From: Mesostigma viride
Lineage: Eukaryota > Streptophyta > Mesostigmatophyceae > Mesostigmatales > Mesostigmataceae
Direction: 5' to 3'
Length of the DNA: 60,000 bases
NCBI GenBank assembly: GCA_009746045.1
Contig: RPFO01000017.1
Span: forward strand, 2,354,040-2,414,039
The position numbers and the translations under genes are program-made. How positions within the stretch are numbered: the stretch's first letter is position 1; each line of letters opens with the position of its first letter. This document shows positions 1 to 12,200 of the stretch, piece after piece. Under the pieces are notes generated by a model. It was not told the origin of the DNA and searched no databases. It worked only from the letters and a program-made list of their open reading frames with translations.

Positions 1-155
1 CATGCTTATCAAGCTGTATTTGGATTTCTGCACTTGAGCTTTCTTGGGTCTGCACTTGCGCTTCTAATTATAACATCTGTGTATTGAGATTGGACATGTT
101 TGGCCTTGCTTCTGCTGGATCGTGTGTGTGCTCGTTTGTTTCTTCCTGTCGGCAG

Positions 156-272
156 TCTGTATTGACTCTGCAGCTGATGGCAGTCAGGACACCGGCTGCG
201 ACGCTGGTTCCCCAGTGTGCTCCACTGGTGCCGCGAGTACTGGAGGATTTTCTGGCGGGAGCTCCTGCGGAG
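156..272 (+). CDS. Cys-module exon 1
   Basis: 117 nt, phase 1-1, all four cysteines. Variant reads DGS..DTGCDAGSPVC and ends GGSSCG. Donor gtgcgt at 273. Confidence 0.75.
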
Positions 273-3200
273 GTGCGTGCGGGCTGTCATTCTGGACATA
301 CTGTTTTGGACTTTCCTTTTTTAGTAGCATTCTCTTTTAGTTGATGGTACAGATTCCATTACACACGTGCGGACTCTGATAGATAGATTGATGCCAGAAA
401 TCTTGACTCTGATAGATTGATGCCAGAAATCAAGGTGGCTTTTCGTTTGATGTTGTTTGTTTCCTGCTGTAAATGCCTGCAATCGTTTGTTTCTTACTGT
501 ACGTGATCAGTCTAGCATGTAGGGAGGCTTCAAACGGTGGAATAGAAGCCACAGGCTACAGTGCCATGCAGCTTACCGCTTTGCCTTGAACCTTGGAGGG
601 CAGGTGCTGCAAGTGAGGGTGTGGTCCCAACCGCTGCGATTTGTGTTCGGGGTTCTTCCACCCATGTTCTACCGGGTGGTCGGCCATGAGCCGGCTTTCC
701 ACTGTCAGCCACAAAGCGTCAGTTGGTACTGTAAGCTAAGAGGGGTTGGCGGGGTTGTTGTGATTGCTGCACTGCAGTCTCAGCCACTGGACAGGAAGGA
801 CCGTTGGTGCCGGATGTCGTGCAGTCTTCAACTATCAGGGCGGTTATCAAGTTGTATTTTGATCACTGCACTTGAGCTGTCTTTGGTTGCTTCTTATTAT
901 AACACCTAGTGCGTATTAATATTGGACATATTTGGCATTGCTTCTGCTCGATCGTGTGTGTGCCCGTTTGTTTCTTCCTGTCGGCAGTTTGTATCGACTC
1001 TGCAGCTGATGGCAGTCAGGACACCGGCTGCGACGCTGGTTCCCCAGTGTGCTCCACTGGTGCTGCAAGTACTGGAGGATTTTCTGGCGGGACCTCCTGC
1101 GGAGGTGCGTGGGGGCTGTCAAATCTGGACATGCTGTTTTGGATTTTCCTTTGTTAGTAGCATTCTTTTTAAGCTGAAAGGCTTCCTGGTCCAGGTTGTT
1201 ATGCACATGCTGCGTCTGCTAGATACCAATTGATGCCAGAAATCAACTAATCAAGGTGGCTTTTTGTTTACGTTTTTCTTTTCCTGCCGTAAATGCGTGC
1301 TATCGTTTGTTTCTTTGCCGTGATCAGTTTAGCATGTAGGGAGGCTTCAAACGGTGGAATAGAAGCCACAGGCTGCAGTGCCATGCAGCTTACCGCTTTG
1401 CCTTGAACGTAGAGGGCAGGTGCTGCAAGTGAGGGTGTGGTCCCAACCGCTGCGATTTGTGTTCGGGGTTCTGCCACCCATGTTCTGCCGGGTGGTCGGC
1501 CATGAGCCGGCTTCCCTCTGTCAGCCACAAAGCGTCAGTTGGTAAGCTAAGAGGGGTTGGCAGGGTTGTTGTGATTGCTGCACTGCAGTCTCAGCCACTG
1601 GACAGGAAGGACCGTTGGTGCCGGATGTCGTGCAGTCTTCAACTATCAGGGCGGTCATCAAGTTGTATTTTGATCACTGCACTTGAGCCGTCTTTGGTTG
1701 CTTCTTATTATAACATCTGTGGATTGAGATTGGACATGTTTGGCATTGCTTCTGCTCGATCGTGTGTGTGCCCGTTTGTTTCTTCCTGACGTCAGTTTGT
1801 ATCGACTCTGCAGCTGGTGGCAATCAGGACATCGGCTGCGACGCTGGTTCCCCAGTGTGCTCCACTGGTGCCGCGAGTACTGGAGGATTTTCTGGCGGGA
1901 GCTCCTGCGGAGGTGTGTGGGGGCTGTCAAATCTGGACATGCTGTTTTGGATTTTCCTTTTTTAGTAGCAATCTTTTTTAGTTGAACAGGCTTTCACGCT
2001 ACAGGCAGTTTCCGTTACGCACGTGCTGACTCTGATAGATACCGATTGATGCCAGAAATCAAGGTGGCTTCTGGTTTGACGGTTTTCTTTTCCTGCTGTT
2101 CATGCTTGCAATGCTTTGTTTCTTACCGTGATCAGCATGTAGGTAGGTCACAAACGGTGGAACAGAAGTCACATGCTGCAGTGCCATGCAGCTTACCGCT
2201 TTGCCTTGAACGTGGAGGGCAGGTGGTGCAAGTGAGGGTGTGGTCCCAACCGCTGTGATTTGTGGTAGGGGTTCTGCCACCCATGTTCTGCCGGGTGGTC
2301 GGCCATGAGCCGGCTTGCCTCTGTCACCCACAGAATGTCAACTGGTAAGCTGAGAGGGGTTGGCGGGGTGGTTGTGAGGGCTGCACCTCACTGGACCAGA
2401 TGTTGTGCAGTCTCAACTATCACGGCTGTTATCACATTGGGGGTGCTTTCAACAAGAAAATTACAAAACGCTGAATACGAGTAGATCTGTCAAAAACAAG
2501 CAGGTTCGCCAGTGGTTGTCACCCTAGGTGGCCTCTAGGTTCGAAGTTACAGAGCCTAAAAAAAGAGCCTGAAAGGGTAGGGAGGTAGGGCGCTGGGTCG
2601 ATATGGGTTTTGTACAACAAAACACCTGGATTTTCCGCTAACTCCCTGTATAGACGGATTAGTTTGAGACGGGTGACGGACAAACTGATAGCACTTGACG
2701 AGCGGAACCCAAATCTGCAGTCAAAATCTTGGCAGGTACCTTAGAGGGGGGAACTGGTCCCTGCAGGATGGGGCTGCCCCTGGGCACGGTAGGATGTTGC
2801 CGTCTGCCACCACTAAAAGGCTTTGGCCTCCTAGCGCCGCGCCGTGCCAGTATCGTGTCGCGCCGGCACATGACCCATTAGGGAAGATCGGAATTTTTCC
2901 ATACACCAATAATATGCTCAAACGATCGGGCTCGAGGAGCTGATCACTTTGCCTCCTATCTGGACCCCTAGAACCCTTGGGACCTCGAGGTTTCGCTCGG
3001 TAAAGCGCCGCTGGTAATACCAGGAGCACCCCGCATTGGTGTCAGCCTCTGATTCTCGCGAGGTCTTATCGAATCTAAAAAAACTGAGAAGACAGTACTT
3101 TGCCTCACAGTTTTTCATCACGGACATGACTGCGAAAAGAGCGGTTAAAAAATTTAGTATATCTACCAGGAGATATATCAGCAGTTTGAAACTATGGATC

Positions 3201-6200
3201 AAGATTTCTGGTATTTTTAGAGCTATTTGACCCTGGAGGTGTGAAAATTGGTGACCGCTCTTTTCGCAGTTGTTTCGGGCATAAAAAACTGCACGGTGCC
3301 CATGCAATAGCGGTCTTACTTTCTTCCAATTCGCAGCCGTCTCTTTCCCAATGGCTGAGGTACTGTATGGCTGGGCTGGCCAGCCATATGTCTGTACGCA
3401 GTGAATAACTCCCAGAAACCCGGGCATCTCGCTAGAGTCCAGCAGCAACAAGTTCTTTATCATTTATGTCTGATCCGATGGTTATTTTTGCCATTTTTTT
3501 CTGACGACGGCCGTTTTGGCTGGGGACATGGCCTTCTGCAAGCTCATCAGATCCTTTTTAACTTAATTATCAACCACACAAAACTGGTAGCAAACTTTGT
3601 TATTTTTGACATCTGATGACAAAGATCTACTCATTATTTGATTTCCAAACTCTTTGCCACGAAGATTGCACTCAAAAAACATGGAGCAGTATTAATTCCA
3701 GCCTGACACACTTCGGACTCTTTCAGCCTAACCAGCCTGTAGATGCTTAGAGTTAAGTAAGGTCCAAGGGCCAACTTTTGAAAATTTTCAGTGTTAGTGT
3801 CTGATATTTATGGTTCGAGCAGCCCCCATGGTGGTCAAGCTGTATTTTGATTTCTGCACTTGATCTTTCTTGGGTTGCTACTTACTAAAACATCTGCGTA
3901 TTGATATTTGACATGTTTGGCCTTGCTTCTGCTCCTTTGTGGTTTCCCGTTTGTTTCTTGCTGACATCAGTTTGTATCGACTCTGCAGCTGATGGCAATC
4001 AGGACACCGGCTGCGACGCTGGTTCCCCAGTGTGCTCCACTGGTGCCGCAAGTACTGGAGGATTTTCTGGCGGGAGCTCCTGCGTAGGTGCGTGGGGGCT
4101 GTCAAATCTTGACATGTTGTTTTGTATTTTCCTTTTTTAGTAGCATTCTTTTTTAGTGGAAAAGGCTTTCACGCTACAGGCAGCTTCCGTTACGCACGTG
4201 CTGACTCTGATAGATACCAATTGATGCCAGAAATCAAGCTGGCTTTGCGTTTGACGGTTTTCTTTTCCTGCTGTTCATGCTTGCAAAGCTTTGTTTCTTA
4301 CTGTACGTGATCAGTTAAGCATGTAGGGAGGTCGCAAACGGTGGAACAGAAGTCACATGCTGCAGTGCCATGCAGCTTACCGCATTGCCTTGAACGTGGA
4401 GGGCAGGTGCTACAAGTGAGGGTGTGGTCCCAACCGCTGTGATTTGTGGTAGGGGTTCTGCCACCCATGTTCTGCCGGGTGGTCGGCCATGACCCGGCTT
4501 GCCTCTAGTAGCCACAAAACGTCAACTGGTAAGCTGAGAGGGGTTCGCGGGGTGGTTGTGATGGCTGCACTGCACTGGACTACTGGATAGGTTCCAAGGA
4601 CCGTTGGTGCCGGATGTCGTGCAGTCTTCAACTATCAGGGCGGTCATCAAGTTGTATTTTGATCTCTGCACTTGAGCTGTCTTTGGTTGCTACTTACTAC
4701 AACATCTGCGTATTGATATTTGACATGTTTGGCATTGCTTCTGCTCGATCGTGTGTGTGCCCGTTTGTTTCTTACTGTCGTCAGCTTGTATCGACTCTGC
4801 AGCTGGCCAAGGTCAGGACACCGGCTGCAGGGTTGAATTCCGAGTGTGCTACACTGGTGCCGCGAGTACTGGAGGATTTTCTGGCGGCACCCTCTGCGCA
4901 GGTGCGTGCGGGGTGCTGTCAAATCTGGAGATACTGTTTTTGATTTTCCTCTTTTGGTAGCATTGTTTTTCGGCTGAGCAGGCTTTCCTGGTCCAGTTAG
5001 TGAGAATCACAGCACGCTGGGAAACTCAGTGAACGCAGACAATGCCAAATGGCTTGCGTGTGAGATGACGAGACACCTTGGCATTAGGATAGAATGGCAC
5101 ATATACTGCTGGCCAGCCGTCAGTGATGGCTGGCCAGACTTTGCGTAAGTTAACTCTTAACTTACTGATCCTGGACGGACTAACCTATCAGTTGCAACCT
5201 GATCTGGTCAGTCCTATGTAACATGACAACTACAGTCCCGGTACTGAGGTGCCGGCTCATCACATACTGAGTACAGCCACGTGTCCATGCCACAGCTGCT
5301 CTATGTAGTGCAGTACCGTCCCAGTACCCAATTGGGTGCTGGCGGTACTGACACATGTCCACTTAAGCTACAGGCGGGAGACTTAGACATACTTAGACTA
5401 ACTCCCACTCAAAGTTTTCTTTGGGTTTCAACAGAAACACACACAGCCATTAAATGGACGCAGCCATTCCCAACGCCTTAGAAAAACTGTCAGATAACCT
5501 ACTAGGACCCCAAGGTCACCTCACACACGTACAAGAGATGCAGTAAAAAGGCCCCATGTGTTAAGCATGGTGTCTGAACTGAGTGAGATGGGTGCTTAGT
5601 GCCCCAGCATGTCATGGTCATCCAAACAGGTGTCTCAAAAATTTTATTCAATAAATATAACACATTCTCATGTCCCAACTTTCTTGCCCAGTGCTTCTCA
5701 CTGTCAGAAAACTACCCAGCTGCCACTGCAGCCTTGCAGCTGCAGTGTTTGGCAGGGGGTCATGGGCTAACATGTACAATGTGCCAGTCACTTCAGACTG
5801 AGGTAGGGGTTCATGGCCCCGTACAAGACCTGGTACTGTGGTCCTGCTGCCTGTGGCACCTTGGTTAGGGCGTCGACAGCATTGTCCTTGTCCCTGACGT
5901 GGGCCTTGGACTCCAGGCACTTGCACTCCTGTTTCAGCACAATCCAATCCAGGTGAACAGCCAAAGGATTCGCAAGGAAAGAAATGATGGATTGAGAGTC
6001 AGTCAGCAAATGAGCTTGCACTCCTGCAGAGCTGCCAGCCTGGTGTTGAAGCCAGACTAGCAAGTGATTGAGATACCTTGCATGCAATACAGAGGATACC
6101 ACAGCCCTGCATTCAGCTACATTGCTACTAACAGCCTTCCTCTTGTGCAATCTACTGAACCAGGAGACTGAGTGACTTCTTCCCACCTTTGTTATGCAGG

Positions 6201-9200
6201 AAAAACAATCCAGCCTCTCTGGCTTGAACCTTGGTAACTACCCTGGACTCCATTGAACTATCCATCATGCACGTGATGTGAATGGGAGTAAACAGATCCA
6301 GTGAGTGAAGCATCAAAGGTGGACCATCATGCAACAGCTGCTTGATTGCCCTAGCTCCTACCTCCTGTAGCACCTCATCATCTACCCTGCTCACAAAAGC
6401 CAGATGGGGTGCACACGTAGCACACAGCCAGCCTAGCTTGCCTCTTATGGTAGGGCACAAGTCAGGGGTGATGTTAACAGGCAGGACATCCAGACACGAC
6501 TTAATGTAATCAGCAGAGGCCTGCATGGAACAAACCCAGCTACCCTGCTTCTGCAGCAACTCAAGCAGCATGCCACAGAACTTGACTGGCTCCTTACCCA
6601 GCTGCAGCTGCTTGCCAATCTCAAAACTAGCAGACACCTGGGCTATGAAAGCATCCACTGCAGCTCTAGGACCTGAGATTAACTGATCATCCCCATGCCA
6701 GACAAACATCATCATACCATCAGGGTGTGGGACGACAAACAGGCAGGGATCAATATCATCATAGGTGGCCCCTAGCTTCATGAATACCTCCTGTGCAGAC
6801 AGCCTAAAAATTTTTGGAGCTGGTCAACTGCAACCCTTCTACCCCTCCTGGCGAGCCGGCCCCTGCATCTCCGCCAGCCTGTCTCGCTGTGTCTTTTTCC
6901 AGATCATGAGGTCGCGGGCCCTTCGATCACGCTGCACCTTCGTGTGCGACATTTTGACGCGAATGCGTGCTGCAATCTCCGCCGCCCGCTCCCTGTCGGC
7001 CTGCTCCCTCCTCCTCCGCTGAGCGAGCGCGTCCCTTCGCGCCTGCCTCTTCTCCTTGTCGGCCTTAAAAATGTTCAGCCTGCGCTGGGCCTCGCGTTCT
7101 CTCGCCTGCACTGCCGGCGTCATCTCCACCAGTTGATCCGCTTCCGAGGCGGAGGGGCCCGCGAGAGAGAACTCTGATTCCTGCAGAATCCCCTCCACCA
7201 CCTTGGGCACCGTCTCCGACCTCCTCAACCGCTGGAAGCAGGCCAGGTCACACCGCCGAGCCAGTGGGTACGTCGGGTGCACCGGCCTCCGCAGTGCCTC
7301 GCCCACGCGAGCTGCATCCTCCATCTGGTGAGCACGCTCACGTGCCCGCACGTCCTGACGCCTCTCCTCTGCCAATTCCTGCTCTTGCAGACTCCGGGCC
7401 AGCGTCTCGTCTGCTGCCACCTGCGCTGACCTCGCCTCGTCTGCCGACGACAGCTGCAGGCCATGAAGGCCGAGCGAGCTCGACTCGGACTCCTCCCCGC
7501 TCGGCGTTCCCTCATCGCTCCCCACCGGGGCGACTGGTGCGTAAGGTGGCCCCCTCGGCAGCCTGGCGACCACCTGGGTGGAGCCCCGCACCCGCGGCAC
7601 GAGGGGAACCCTCACGGGGTCACGGACAATGTCCTGCATGGTAGGACAGGTCCGACCGAGCATCGTCCTCAGCCATCTCCTCGCGGCGAGACCGCTCCTG
7701 CTCCTGGAGATAATCCGCCAACTCAGAGTCCGACGTTCCCGAGTCGGATGACAACGGGGAAGACGTCGACTTGTACGCCTCGGAGGAGGAGTTGTAGGAC
7801 ATTGCGGCCTTACCCTTGTTGTTGTTGTTGTTGCTCTTGGGCACCATTTTGGAAAATCGAAAGAGTGTAATGACGAAAGATGGTGCAGGGTTTGTTTTGC
7901 TCGTCGCAACGCACGTTGTTTTGTGGGTTTTTTAAATGAAAGTTAGTGAGAATCACAGCACGCTGGGAAACTCAGTGAACGCAGACAATGCCAAATGGCT
8001 TGCGTGTGAGACGACGAGACACCTTGGCATTAGGATAGAATGGCACATATACTGCTGGCCAGCCGTCAGTGATGGCTGGCCAGACTTTGCGTAAGTTAAC
8101 TCTAACTTACTGATCTGTGACGGACTAACCTATCAGTTGCAACCTGATCTGGTCAGTCCTAACATGACAACTACAGTCCCGGTACTGAGGTACCGGCTCA
8201 TCACATACTGAGTACAGCCACGTGTCCATGCCACAGCTACTCTAGTCCAGCCAGTACCGTCCCAGTACCCAATTGGGTGCTGGCGGTACTGACACGTGTC
8301 CACTTAGGCTACAGGCAGGAGACTTAGACTAACTGGTCCAGGTTCCGTTACGCACGTGCTGACTCTGATACATACCGCTTGATGCCAGAAATCAAGGTAG
8401 CTTTTTGTTTGACGTTTTTCTTTTCCTGCTGTAAATGCCTGCAATCGTTTGTTTCTTACGCGGCAAAGAGCATGAATGATGAGGAAAGAATGAGCTACCC
8501 AAGCTAGAACTCTTGTATAAGCATAAATCGATAAGAAAACGATGCCTCAGCTGTAGCTGGCATGGCTGGCGTTACCTTGCCCCAGGTGGTGGCGGATTGC
8601 AGCTCAACAAAGTTGCGCACAGCGCTTTTACTAAGAGGTTTTGTCATTCGTCAACTTGTTGACTATTTGCCTCGGCACTTCGTCAAACTGGTTGACTATT
8701 TGCCTTGGCGCTTCGTCAAACGTTGGGGGGGAGGTGGGGGAGGGGAAAGCTATATTTCGTCATGGGTAACTTAAGGTCGCTCACACACGCATGTAGTGCA
8801 TGTGGGTAAAACAGTAGTACTCCTGTCTCTGCCTTTTCGCCTTTCTGTTGCCCTTCTTCCTTGGCTCAGAGCTGCCGCCATCCTTGGCCTTGCTCCTTGC
8901 TGTCTTGGGGCCCTCCTCGCCAGGTTCCGTTAATGCCCTAGATTCCTCCTCGCCAGAGTTTGAGGCTCTGTGAGATGAATCACTCTCGTCAGATGATGTT
9001 AACTGGCCGCCATCTTCCTCTTTCTGCGCATTTGACCCTTCCTCTTCCTCAAGCTCTACTCTCTTGCGCTTGTCGCAGCCCTGCCTGCCCTCCTTATTAT
9101 CTAAACTGCGGCCTAGGTCGACGATATTTTTCGTAGCTTCCGGAACAGTTTCTCTAGCTTGCTTTTCAAACAGAGCATCTAAGGTGCTAGTCATGAAGCC

Positions 9201-12200
9201 TGCCAAACCGTTTGTCTTTGACATTCTCTAGCTCAACACTACCTAACATCGCACGCCACCATTATAGAAACAATTTCGCATGCAATACTTTTTATCACAT
9301 ATGTAGTTGCAGACGGCCAGAGGTGGGAGGTTAATTTTTGGTGCCCTGGTCCTGCCTTTCTCGTCTCACAAGGCTTTTTCCAGGTTTTGAGTTCAGACCT
9401 CATCTGACAGCACTTCAGTTTTGGTGCCCGACTGAAATTTCCCTGAACTGTACTGTCTTTCCGAACCAACTCCAATATGAACTGTATTGCAGCGTACCTA
9501 GGATTCAGGTGGTACGGGCTGACGGCCTGACGCTGCGCCGTTGGACCTCAGGTCTGGCCTCTCTAAGGGAAAACCTGACTTGCGTGGTTGACGAATACCC
9601 TAAACATTTCGTCAAACCGGTTGACAATTTGCGGAACACATTCGTAAACCAGATGACGAATTGCCGAGTTGGTTGACGAATGTGGTTGACAAATTGCCCC
9701 CAAAGGTTTACTTTTTTACGACCAATTTCGAAATTCATCAACCAGTTGACGAATTCGTCCCGTTAGTAAAATCACTGGTTGCGCAGCATGGTCATTGGTC
9801 GCTAGATTCGGCGATTTCTGGCCACCCTTGCGCGGTTACGACTTCTATGTATCATAAAAAGTACGAATAAACCAACTTAGCCCTTAAAATACGCCGGGAA
9901 GGTATTCTGTCAACGTTTCTATCGTCCAGTGTTATCGCATTTTTTTCAAGCAAAAAGGCTCCCGACACCAATCAAAAGGCATTCCCGCAAACCAAAAATT
10001 GGGCTGTGTAATATTTATGTAGGACATATGAAATCTATTTACGAGGTTTGGCTCGAGAAATCGAACACAAATGTCAAAGCCATGCGTGGGCGTGAGCCGC
10101 CATGGCCAGGGCGTCGTCTTCCGGAAGGCACGTTTCACGTGAAAAAGTACCTTACCCTGTGTACTTGGACCAGCCATAACACCTCTGTGAGTTTGTCAAA
10201 AGTATGCGAACCCTAGTATCATGCTGTGAGGGTGTGGTCCCAACCGCTGTGATTTGTGTTAGTTGTTCTGCCACCCATGTTCTGCCGGCCGGCCGGGTGT
10301 CGGCCATGAGCCGGCTTGCCCCTGTCACCCACCAAACGGCAACTGGTAAGCTGAGAGGGGTTGGCGGGGTGGTTGTGATGGCTGCGTGCTGCACTGGACC
10401 ACTGGAGAGCTGGAAGGACCGTTGGTACCGGATGTTGTGCAGTATGAGGGTGGCTATCAAGTTGAATTTTTATCTCTGCACTTGAGCTGTCTTTGGTTGG
10501 TAGTCTTACAATAACACCTGCGTATTGATATTTGACATGTTTGGCATTGCTTATGCTCCATGGTGTGTGCCCGTTTGTTTCTTCCTGTCGGCAGTTTGTA
10601 TCGACTCTGCAGCTGGTGGCAATGAGGACACCGGCTGCGTTGCTGTGCCAGTGCGCTACCCAGTGTGCTCCACTGGTGCCGCAAGTACTGGAGGATTTTC
10701 TCCTGGGCCTTCCTGCGAATGTGCGTGGGGGGCGCTGTCAAATCTGGAGAACAATACTGTTTCGGATTTTCCTTTTGTGGTAGCATTTTTTTTTAGTTGA
10801 ACAGGCTTTCCTGGTCCAGGTTCCGTTATGCACGTGCTGACTCTGATAGATACCGATTGATGCCAGAAATCAAGGTCGCTTCTGTTTTGACGTTTTTCGT
10901 TTCCTGCTATTCATGCCTGCAATCCTTTGTTTCTTACCGTGATTAGTTTAGCATGTAGGGAGGCTTCAAACCATGCAACAGAAGCCACAGGCTGCAGTGC
11001 CATGCAGCTGAACGTTTTGCCTTGAACGTACGTGGAGGGTAGGTGCTGCAAGTGAGGGTGTAGTCCCAACTGCTGTGATTTGTGTTCGGGGTTCTGCCAC
11101 CCATGTTCTGCCGGGTGGTCGGCCATGAGCCAGCTTGCCTCTGTCACCCACAAAACGTCAACCGGTAAGCTGAAATGGGTGTGCGGGGTGGTTGTGATGG
11201 CTGCACCTCACTGGACCACCACTGGAGAGGAAGGACCGTTGGTACCGGATGTCGTGCAGTCTGAACTATCACGGCAGTTATCAAGTCGTATTTTGATCTA
11301 TGCACTTGAGCTGCCTTTGGTTGCTACTTACTATAACATCTGCGTTATGAGGTTGGACATGTTTGGCATTGCTTCTGATCGTGTGTGTGCCCGTTTGTTT
11401 CTTCCTGTCGGCAGTTTGTATTGACTCTGCAGCTGATGGCAGTCAGGACACCGGCTGCGACGCTGGTTCCCCAGTTTGCTCCACTGGTGCCGCAAGTACT
11501 GGAGGACTTTCTGGCGGGAAGTCTTGCGCATGTGCGTGCGGGCTATCAATCTGGACATACTGCTTTGGATTTTCCTTTTACAGTAGCATTCTTTTTCAGC
11601 TGAGAAGGCTTTCCTGGTCCAGGTTCCGTTACACACGTGCTGACTCTGATAGATATCGATTGAAGGCAGAAATCAAGGTGGCTTCTCGTTCGTCAGCTGG
11701 TAAGCTGAGAGGGGTTGGCGGGGTGGTTGTGAGGGCTGCACTGCACTGGACCACTGGAGAGGAAGGACCGTTGGTACCGGATGTTTTGAAGTCGTCAATT
11801 ATCGCGGCTGTTATCACATTGGGGGTGCTTAAAACAAGAAAGTTTACAAAACGCTGAATACGAGTAGATGTTGCAAAAACAAGCAGGTTTGCCAGTGGTT
11901 GCGACCCTAGGTGGTCTCAAAGCTACAGAGCATAAACAACCGTGTAGGTAGGTACATAGGGAGGGTGCTGGGTCGAGATGGGTTTTGTACCACAAAACAC
12001 CTGGATTTTCTACTAACTCCCTGTAGGGACGGAAGTTTGAGACGGGTGACGCACAAACTGATAGCACTTGACGAGCGGAACCCAAATCTGCAGTAAACAT
12101 TTTGGCAGGCCGGTACCTTAGAGGGGGGAACTGGTCCCTTCAGGATAGGGCTGCCCCTGGGCACGGTAGGATGTTGCTGTTGCCATCACTAAAAGGCTTT

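Larger units (their letters stand above)
4995..8334 (-). mobile_element. Internally deleted Copia-type LTR retrotransposon
   Basis: Two direct repeats, 4995-5403 and 7941-8334, start AGTTAG and end CTAACT. The element is flanked by a 5-bp duplication GGTCC (4990-4994 and 8335-8339), and the host intron reads on across the insertion. Minus-strand reading gives a Gag-like region, then the end of a reverse transcriptase, then RNase H. Protease, integrase and the first part of the reverse transcriptase are missing, with the junction near 6800. The element is non-autonomous. The LTRs differ by small indels and substitutions (409 against 394 bp), so the insertion is not brand new. Confidence 0.88.
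8460..10229. mobile_element. E element, copy 1 (unrecognised transposon-like element)
   Basis: A 1.77-kb segment interrupts the intron between exons 5 and 6. It starts near GCAAAGAGCATGAATG and ends near TCATGCTGTGAG; AGCATGA appears in inverted orientation at both ends, a very short possible terminal inverted repeat. A nearly full copy lies at 23.34-25.13 kb and a shortened one at 45.10-45.71 kb. It has one conserved minus-strand ORF and many TTCGTCAA/TTGACGAA motifs on both sides of it. No transposase was recognised. Confidence 0.6.

Noticed and set aside
3612-3660. CTGATGA with a CAAAG/CTTTG pair, again hammerhead-like
   Set aside because: The downstream core reads GAAG and the stem is weak with a long loop.
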